In this document: one piece after another, positions 9,821 through 13,748 of the stretch
How the letters are laid out: every line of letters starts with the position of its first letter
How positions within the stretch are numbered: position 1 is the stretch's first letter
Assembly: GCA_020047775.1 (NCBI GenBank)
Contig: JAIFNK010000319.1
Location: 1-13,748 of the forward strand
Length of the DNA: 13,748 nucleotides
Source of the DNA: Akkermansia sp.
GTDB taxonomy: Bacteria > Verrucomicrobiota > Verrucomicrobiia > Verrucomicrobiales > Akkermansiaceae
Reading direction: 5' to 3'
Made by a program: the position numbers and the translations under genes
Notes under the pieces: model-generated
What the model was told of the DNA's origin: nothing
Databases searched by the model: none
The model's input: the letters and a program-made list of their open reading frames with translations, nothing else

Positions 9821-10327
9821 ATGAAACTCACGATCTTCCTCGCACCCTTGCTGCTGCTTGCCTCCTGTGCCGGCTATCACCTGGGGGAAACCAAGCCCGC
9901 GGCGATGAAGAACGTGAAGACCATCGACGTGAGGATGTTTTCAAATTCCACCTTTCTGCCCCGGGCGAATGCGGTGGCCACCTCTGCCGTGGCGGAAGCC
10001 ATCGTCCAGGACGGCACCTACCGGATCGCCTCGCTGGACAAGGCGGATTCGATTCTGGAAGGCAACCTCAACAGCATCAAATACCAGCCCATCCGCGGAA
10101 GGCGCTTCGACACGCTCCGCCCGGAACAGCTCGTCAACACCTTGACGATCAACTGGAAACTCCTCGATGCGAAAGATCCGACGAAAGTCATCAAATCGGG
10201 AACCGCACGAGGCACCAGCGTGTTTTTCGCCAACTCCAACCTCCAGACGGACCGGAATAACGCACTGGCCGACGCCGCCCAGCGCGCCGGCGTGGCCCTC
10301 GTCTCGACCCTCGCCGACGGCTACTGA
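9821..10327 (+). CDS. lptE: LptE-like LPS-assembly lipoprotein
   Basis: LptE plugs the LptD barrel that delivers lipopolysaccharide to the outer leaflet. The 168-aa product starts MKLTIFLAPLLLLASC with lipobox LASC and Cys at 16. It is followed at once by AGYHLG, close to the C-GY-x-L start of mature LptE. The central part has VKTIDVRMFSN, matching the family strand in which an I-x-V-x-x-F/Y-N stretch is common. The C-terminal helix contains NNALADAAQRAGVALVSTL. The frame is open further upstream but only inside the previous gene, so the ATG with the signal peptide is the natural start. A 22-nt gap after the BamD-like gene suggests co-transcription. LptE is poorly conserved, hence moderate confidence. 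Confidence 0.75.
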   Translation: MKLTIFLAPLLLLASCAGYHLGETKPAAMKNVKTIDVRMFSNSTFLPRANAVATSAVAEAIVQDGTYRIASLDKADSILEGNLNSIKYQPIRGRRFDTLRPEQLVNTLTINWKLLDAKDPTKVIKSGTARGTSVFFANSNLQTDRNNALADAAQRAGVALVSTLADGY

Positions 10328-10402
10328 AGCATCCCGGCGGGCGGACGGCAGCTCCGGATCCAGGCTCGTCGATCACCTGTCCGCAGTTCTGGCGGATTTC
10401 TC

Positions 10403-10451
10403 CAATCGGGCAATCAACACGCGAGGTCCGGCACCACCCTCTTCCCGATTG
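10403..10451. other. 8-bp inverted repeat in the lptE-yicC gap
   Basis: CAATCGGG at 10403-10410 and CCCGATTG at 10444-10451 are perfect complements around a 33-nt loop in the 156-nt gap before yicC. No T tract follows. I see no terminator for the preceding genes in this gap, and nothing else that I can name. Confidence 0.35.
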
Positions 10452-10483
10452 ACCGATCTCCCGCAACCCGTGAACCTGCGCCC

Positions 10484-11359
10484 ATGCATTCGATGACAGG
10501 ATTCGGCAGGGGCTCCGCGGCGACGGACCTGTGGCAGGCCGGCGTGGAAATCAGCGCCGTCAACCGCAAGCAGGCCGAGGTGGTCGTGCAGGCACCCCGC
10601 GAACTGAACGAACTCGACGCCCGCATCCGCAAGGCGGTGCTCGCCGTGGTCTCGCGCGGGCGCATCCAGGTCTCTATCAACGTAGAGCGGCCTCTATTCT
10701 CCGCCGAAGAGTTCAGTATCAACACAGCGCTGGCCTTGGCATTTTCCAAAACGTTCGGCGTATTGAGCGAGACCGTCGGCTATCCGGTAATTCCCGCCGC
10801 TTCGGACTTCCTTCGACAGCCCGGGATCATCGCCGCAGGCGACAGCGAGATCGACGCCGAGGCCGCGTGGCTCGCCGTCGAACCCGCCCTAACCGCCGCG
10901 CTCGAGCAACTCGCCGCCATGCGCGAGTCCGAGGGCAGTCACCTGAAAGCGGATTTCCTCGCCCGCCTTGAGACGCTCGTTTCCTTTGCCCGGAAGATCG
11001 CCGCCGAGGCCCCCGGTCGCCCGGTCCGCCAGCGGGAGCTGCTCAACAAGCGCCTGCGCGACGCCGGCCTCGAGCTCGATCCCGCCGACGAACGCGTGGT
11101 CAAGGAGATCGCGCTCTTCGCCGACCGCTGCGATGTCAGCGAGGAAATCACCCGGCTGGATTCCCACTTCGCGAAATTCCGCGAATACCTCGACGCCGCC
11201 GAGCCGCCGGGCCGTGCGTTGGATTTCCTCTGCCAGGAGCTTTTCCGCGAGTTCAACACCATCGGCTCCAAGGCCAACGACGCGTCGATCGCGCAAACCA
11301 TCGTCGAGGCGAAGACCGAGTTGGAAAAAATCCGCGAGCAGGTGCAGAACGTGGAGTGA
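10484..11359 (+). CDS. yicC: YicC/YloC-family endoribonuclease
   Basis: The 291-aa product is full length. The N-terminal hallmark MHSMTGFGRG is present. The C-terminal domain (DUF1732) is unmistakable: RLDSHFAKFREYLDAAEPPG, then NTIGSKANDASIAQTIVEAK from about residue 258 and ELEKIREQVQNVE at the end. E. coli YicC is reported to be an endoribonuclease affecting small RNA decay; family assignment is firm, while the role here is inferred. In many bacteria yicC is next to gmk (guanylate kinase). Here instead the gene is followed, seven bases after the stop, by a decayed methyltransferase fragment, so the usual neighbour may have been displaced by the accessory segment. Confidence 0.95.
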   Translation: MHSMTGFGRGSAATDLWQAGVEISAVNRKQAEVVVQAPRELNELDARIRKAVLAVVSRGRIQVSINVERPLFSAEEFSINTALALAFSKTFGVLSETVGYPVIPAASDFLRQPGIIAAGDSEIDAEAAWLAVEPALTAALEQLAAMRESEGSHLKADFLARLETLVSFARKIAAEAPGRPVRQRELLNKRLRDAGLELDPADERVVKEIALFADRCDVSEEITRLDSHFAKFREYLDAAEPPGRALDFLCQELFREFNTIGSKANDASIAQTIVEAKTELEKIREQVQNVE

Positions 11360-11365
11360 GTCAAT

Positions 11366-11452
11366 GCGCCGCGCGCCTTGAGACCCGGCTTCCCGGGAAA
11401 AGTCCGCAGCCTCGCCACCGATCCGCCCCTATAACACCGGCAACCGCGGTTT
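11366..11452 (+). pseudogene. Decayed fragment of a type III DNA methyltransferase gene
   Basis: These 87 bases align with 12753-12838 inside the mod gene: 77 of 87 aligned columns identical, 9 mismatches and one inserted C (hand alignment). The matching part of mod encodes the catalytic DPPY region (ALKPGFSGKVRCLATDPPYN). In this copy the inserted base turns DPPYNTG into DPPL followed by a TAA stop, so it cannot be functional. Similarity ends abruptly on both sides: upstream is the yicC stop, downstream the end of the toxin-like gene on the other strand. It is therefore an isolated relic of a second mod allele, or the product of an ectopic duplication. Confidence 0.85.
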
Positions 11453-11489
11453 GGATGGCCCGATGCACGAGGGGGCGGTCCCGGTGATG

Positions 11490-11809
11490 CTACGGGATCT
11501 CCAAATGCCGGTATTCGCCGGCACTGGTGGCGGCGACGGCTGCCACAACGTCGCTGGAGGCGGCGAGAATGCGGCGGAGGTCGTTGGTGGAAAGCTCAAG
11601 GATGGTGATGCGCCGACCTGCGAGATTTTGCTGATAGAGCGGAGGTTCTGATCCGAAGTGATGAAGATGTCGAATTCCTTCTCTGCCAGACAGATCAGGT
11701 CGCCGTTTTTGATTCCGCCCCAGCCCCGCCATTGCGTGGAGGTGCAGTCATGCCCGGCCAGCAGCTTGTGCATGGGCCACGGCACGCACTCGTCGAGCAA
11801 TATCTTCAT
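11490..11809 (-). pseudogene. DUF5615-type PIN-like toxin, frameshifted
   Basis: Reading from the ATG complementary to 11807-11809, the product starts MKILLDECVPWPMHKLLAGH and contains KNGDLICLAEKEFDIFITSD and QNLR. The family then expects YQQNL. This is present, but in another frame: YQQNLAGRRITILELSTNDL and so on, to the stop at 11490. Removing two bases from the AGAG at 11636-11639 restores one frame of 105 codons, so a dinucleotide duplication is the simplest explanation. Key acidic residues of the PIN-like fold (LLDE, TSDQN) remain. DUF5615 proteins are usually encoded after a DUF433 antitoxin, as here, and are thought to act on RNA. In the unrepaired frame the protein has an unrelated tail to 11429. 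Programmed frameshifting or a sequencing error are alternatives. Confidence 0.8.
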
Positions 11810-12018
11810 GCCACGGCCAGAAGGACGGATTCGGACCTCTCCAGCAAGGCTCGTGCCGCCTCGATGCTCACGGACGGAAAGCACTCCACGAACTCCCCGA
11901 GGGTGTAGTTGTTCTCGAGGTAATCAAAGAGCGTTTTTACGGGCACGCGCGTTCCTTTGAAAACGGGAGTTCCACCCAGAATGTCAGGGTCGGTGGTGAT
12001 CAAATCCTTCGTATCCAC
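11806..12018 (-). CDS. DUF433-family antitoxin-like protein
   Basis: The product is 70 aa if it starts at the GTG complementary to 12016-12018. It reads VDTKDLITTDPDILGGTPVF, then KGTRVPVKTLFDYLENNY, then FPSVSIEAARALLE near the end. This is the DUF433 pattern (I-x-x-DP-x-I-x-GG-x-PV-x-KGTR-x-V), a small winged-helix-like domain common in type II toxin-antitoxin modules. An upstream ATG (12082-12084) would give 92 aa but adds residues unlike the family. The stop TGA overlaps the ATG of the toxin gene by four bases (ATGA), typical for translational coupling and for an antitoxin made before its toxin. With the toxin broken, selection on this gene may be relaxed, yet its own frame is intact. Confidence 0.85.
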   Translation of the reverse strand: MDTKDLITTDPDILGGTPVFKGTRVPVKTLFDYLENNYTLGEFVECFPSVSIEAARALLERSESVLLAVA

Positions 12019-12052
12019 AACGCGGGTAACGTAGGCTTGCTCGTTGGCACTG

Positions 12053-12278
12053 TCAATTCCGCTCCTTGACCCTCTCCGCCCCATTGCCGAAGACGAATTG
12101 CGGAGAACAAGCGGCCAACCGGTCTCGAATGGCGGGCATCTCGATTGCGGTTGCATTGGGCTTTTGCCTTTCCCTCCCGCACGAGAACGGCGGTGGTCTT
12201 CTCAAAGCTGGTATGCAAGGTAGTCGTTGAAATGACTTCCCCGGTGGATGGGGCTCGTCGTATTTTTACTGTCGCCAT
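12053..12278 (-). pseudogene. Possible small hypothetical gene with a single-base frameshift
   Basis: From the ATG complementary to 12276-12278 the frame reads MATVKIRRAPSTGEVISTTT, then LHTSFEKTTAVLVREGKAKA and Q. If one base near 12155 is dropped, it continues as ATAIEMPAIRDRLAACSPQF and VFGNGAERVKERN to a TGA at 12053, 74 residues in all. The two halves have a protein-like composition and the joint is at one point, which is why I suggest a broken gene and not chance. I do not recognise the family. It would lie 34 nt upstream of the DUF433 gene in the same direction. The short REGKAKA stretch recalls the N-terminus of IscB proteins, but the rest does not fit. Confidence 0.3.
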
Positions 12279-12286
12279 TTGACCTT

Positions 12287-12476
12287 GCCCCGGCATCCCC
12301 AAGCGGGTTGAATCCCGGCGTCCGCTTCGGCGGATGGGGCCTGATAAACCTCACACTGAGCGGTAGGCAATGACCGCAACATTGCCGCCAAACCGAACCC
12401 GCAAGGGCCAGGGAGGCGGCGCATGTCCAGGTCGTCCCCACGGGGTCGGCTAAAGGCCGTTGCGGTCGACTCAGTG
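12287..12476 (+). ncRNA. Candidate structured RNA or helix-rich leader
   Basis: By hand folding there are nested perfect helices. P1: CACTGAG 12354-12360 with 12470-12476. P2: GACCGCAAC 12372-12380 with 12459-12467 (9 bp). P3: GCCGCC 12384-12389 with 12415-12420, enclosing CCC-GCAA-GGG (12398-12407). A second domain has GCCCC 12287-12291 with 12336-12340, around CGGG 12304-12307/12314-12317 and TCCGC-TTCG-GCGGA (12321-12334). GCAA (GNRA type) and cTTCGg loops are both stable tetraloops only when read on the + strand, which favours a + transcript, perhaps a leader of mod. An alternative 7-bp hairpin (12366-12372 with 12380-12386) excludes P2, so two states are possible. No Rfam identity is claimed; chance pairing in GC-rich DNA remains possible. 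Confidence 0.4.
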
Positions 12477-12499
12477 CGACTTTATCACTCCCCGTCCAC

Positions 12500-12524
12500 C
12501 GGAAGGACCCTTCACGTCCTTCCG
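12500..12524 (+). promoter_or_regulatory. Hairpin directly before the mod start codon
   Basis: CGGAAGGAC at 12500-12508 pairs perfectly with 12516-12524 (9 bp, 7-nt loop CCTTCAC). It ends three bases before the mod ATG. The only purine-rich, Shine-Dalgarno-like stretch nearby (GGAAGGA, 12501-12507) is locked in its 5' arm and is also too far from the ATG. In an mRNA this stem would hinder ribosome entry, so it may limit Mod translation. That role is inference. Confidence 0.5.
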
Positions 12525-12527
12525 CTG

Positions 12528-13748
12528 ATGCCCCGCCAGAATTACCGCGATCTCACCCAAGAGCAGCTCGTCTCGCTGCTGGAGGCCCGCGACCGCCGCG
12601 CGGCGACGCGTTACGGGCTGGTCTGGGAAACCGATGGTGTTGAGGCGGAACAGGTGCTCAACGGCGATTATGTGGCGCTCGATCTGGTGCCGGAACTTTG
12701 CTGCGGCCCGCCGCCGTGGCGGAATTTGGTCATCGAGGGCGACAACTTCGACGCGCTGCGAGCCTTGAAACCCGGCTTTTCAGGAAAAGTCCGCTGCCTC
12801 GCCACCGATCCGCCCTACAACACCGGCAACCGCGATTTCCTCTACAACGATCGCTTCATCGACAAGGAAGACCTCTGGCGGCACTCGAAGTGGCTCGAAT
12901 TCATGTTTCAGCGCCTCACCCTCGCCCGCGACCTGCTCGCCGAGGACGGCGCGGCCTTCATCCACATCGACGACAACGAGGTGTTCAATCTCGGGCTGCT
13001 CATGAACAAGGTCTTCGGCGAGAGCAACTTCATCGCGAATTGCATCTGGCAGAAAGTTTTTGCCCCGAAAAACACGGCAAAGCATTTCTCTGACGATCAC
13101 GAGTATGTGCTTTGTTACGCGAACTCGTCGGAGTTGTGGCGTCCAAATCTGATTCAGCGATCGGTCGAGGCGAGCGATAGATACAAAAATTCGGACAATG
13201 ATCCTCGTGGTCCTTGGACTTCTGGTGATCTACAGGCACGGAATCCCTATTCGGCTGGAATCTATCCAATTACTTGTCCGTCTGGACGAGTCATTCCCGG
13301 ACCTGGAGCGGGTTCTTACTGGCGGGTGTCCAAGAACAAGCTCGAAGAGTGGGACAAAGATGGAAGGATCTGGTGGGGAAAGAGCGGCGATGGAATGCCA
13401 CGGGTGAAACGATTCTTGAGCGAGGTCAAAGAGGGAATCGTTCCGCAAACCCTTTGGACTCACTCTGAAGTTGGTCATACTCAGGAAGCGAAAAAGGAAA
13501 TTCTCGGGATACTGGATTTCGATAAGCCACAAGACGTCTTCTCCACTCCCAAACCCACACGCCTTCTCGACCGCATTCTGCAAATCGGCTGCAACGCCAA
13601 AGGCATCGTTCTCGATATTTTCGCCGGATCAGGAACCACCGGCCACGCGGTGTTGAAAGCCAATGCGGCGGATGGCGGAAGCCGGAGATTCGTGATGGTC
13701 TCCAACCGTGAGGCGACGGCGGAGGAACCGGACAAGAATCTTTGCCGT
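12528..13748 (+). CDS. Type III restriction-modification DNA methyltransferase (Mod), partial
   Basis: The frame is open for 407 codons from the ATG at 12528 to the window edge. Mod adds a methyl group to adenine N6 in an asymmetric site and, with Res, forms a type III R-M complex. Visible: NLVIEGDNFDALRAL (about 66-80), the catalytic DPPYNTG at 94-100, KWLEFMFQRL, AFIHIDDNEVFNL, and then, after a long middle part, SAM-binding LDIFAGSGTTGHAVL from residue 362. DPPY before FAGSG is the beta-class order, with the target-recognition domain between them. FVMVSNREATAEEPDKNLCR at the edge matches the usual continuation. The middle (roughly codons 175-340) is less GC-rich than both flanks. Total length is normally 550-650 aa, so about a third is missing; res would be expected downstream. 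Confidence 0.92.
   Translation, partial: MPRQNYRDLTQEQLVSLLEARDRRAATRYGLVWETDGVEAEQVLNGDYVALDLVPELCCGPPPWRNLVIEGDNFDALRALKPGFSGKVRCLATDPPYNTGNRDFLYNDRFIDKEDLWRHSKWLEFMFQRLTLARDLLAEDGAAFIHIDDNEVFNLGLLMNKVFGESNFIANCIWQKVFAPKNTAKHFSDDHEYVLCYANSSELWRPNLIQRSVEASDRYKNSDNDPRGPWTSGDLQARNPYSAGIYPITCPSGRVIPGPGAGSYWRVSKNKLEEWDKDGRIWWGKSGDGMPRVKRFLSEVKEGIVPQTLWTHSEVGHTQEAKKEILGILDFDKPQDVFSTPKPTRLLDRILQIGCNAKGIVLDIFAGSGTTGHAVLKANAADGGSRRFVMVSNREATAEEPDKNLCR

Noticed and set aside
11360..11428. CCCGG...CCGGG stem after yicC as a terminator
   Set aside because: It is followed by A residues and not T on the + strand, and is part of the mod relic.
12053..12480. IscB-type (HEARO/omega RNA) transposon
   Set aside because: A helix-rich stretch followed by an ORF with REGKAKA is suggestive, but no RuvC or HNH motifs exist in the ORF and the tetraloops favour the other strand. 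It is kept only as a hypothesis to test.
12698..13093. 131-codon + strand open frame in another frame of mod
   Set aside because: It is an Arg/Pro/His-rich shadow inside the methyltransferase, whose own frame is open from 12528 to the edge with all catalytic motifs.

Overview
The window reads as chromosomal DNA of a GC-rich, diderm (Gram-negative type) bacterium. A member of the Verrucomicrobiota (Verrucomicrobiales-like) is my best guess. Grounds: BamD-like and LptE-like lipoproteins imply an LPS-bearing outer membrane; the ATP synthase beta subunit carries an internal insertion of the sort seen in the Bacteroidota/PVC part of the tree; and no visible Shine-Dalgarno motif lies at the usual distance before any start on either strand. 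The phylum call is inference from protein style, not from a marker gene.

Layout. (1) 1-5709, + strand: the ATP synthase operon in canonical order, from the last codons of atpE through atpF, atpH, atpA, atpG, atpD and atpC, closed by a good intrinsic terminator. The delta subunit is unusually short (130 aa). Several gaps hold striking hairpins or short tandem repeats: a perfect 11-bp stem with a GAAA loop between atpE and atpF, and a 21-bp near-perfect stem plus a 14-bp tandem duplication between atpD and atpC. (2) 5710-6193: no intact gene; a short remnant resembling the C-terminus of a restriction-modification methylase, and hairpins. (3) 6194-7933, - strand: a 579-aa TPR lipoprotein, divergent from (4) a + strand cluster proC - bamD-like - lptE-like (8018-10327), followed by yicC (10484-11359). 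(5) 11360-13748: an accessory segment starting just after yicC. It holds an 87-bp decayed copy of the methyltransferase catalytic-motif region, a minus-strand DUF433/DUF5615 toxin-antitoxin-like pair whose toxin half is frameshifted, another apparently frameshifted small gene, a roughly 190-nt region with nested perfect helices that could be a structured RNA, and the 5' 407 codons of a type III restriction-modification DNA methyltransferase (mod) running off the end of the window.

How it fits together. The atp genes build one complex. The proC cluster mixes proline synthesis with outer-membrane biogenesis, and yicC encodes an RNase-family protein. The last 2.4 kb is a defence or mobile type of neighbourhood with one apparently live R-M gene and decayed pieces of others. 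The mod gene itself looks mosaic: its central target-recognition part has much lower third-position GC than its catalytic flanks. The candidates most worth following are the structured region at 12287-12476 and the mod remnant/toxin-antitoxin cluster beside it.
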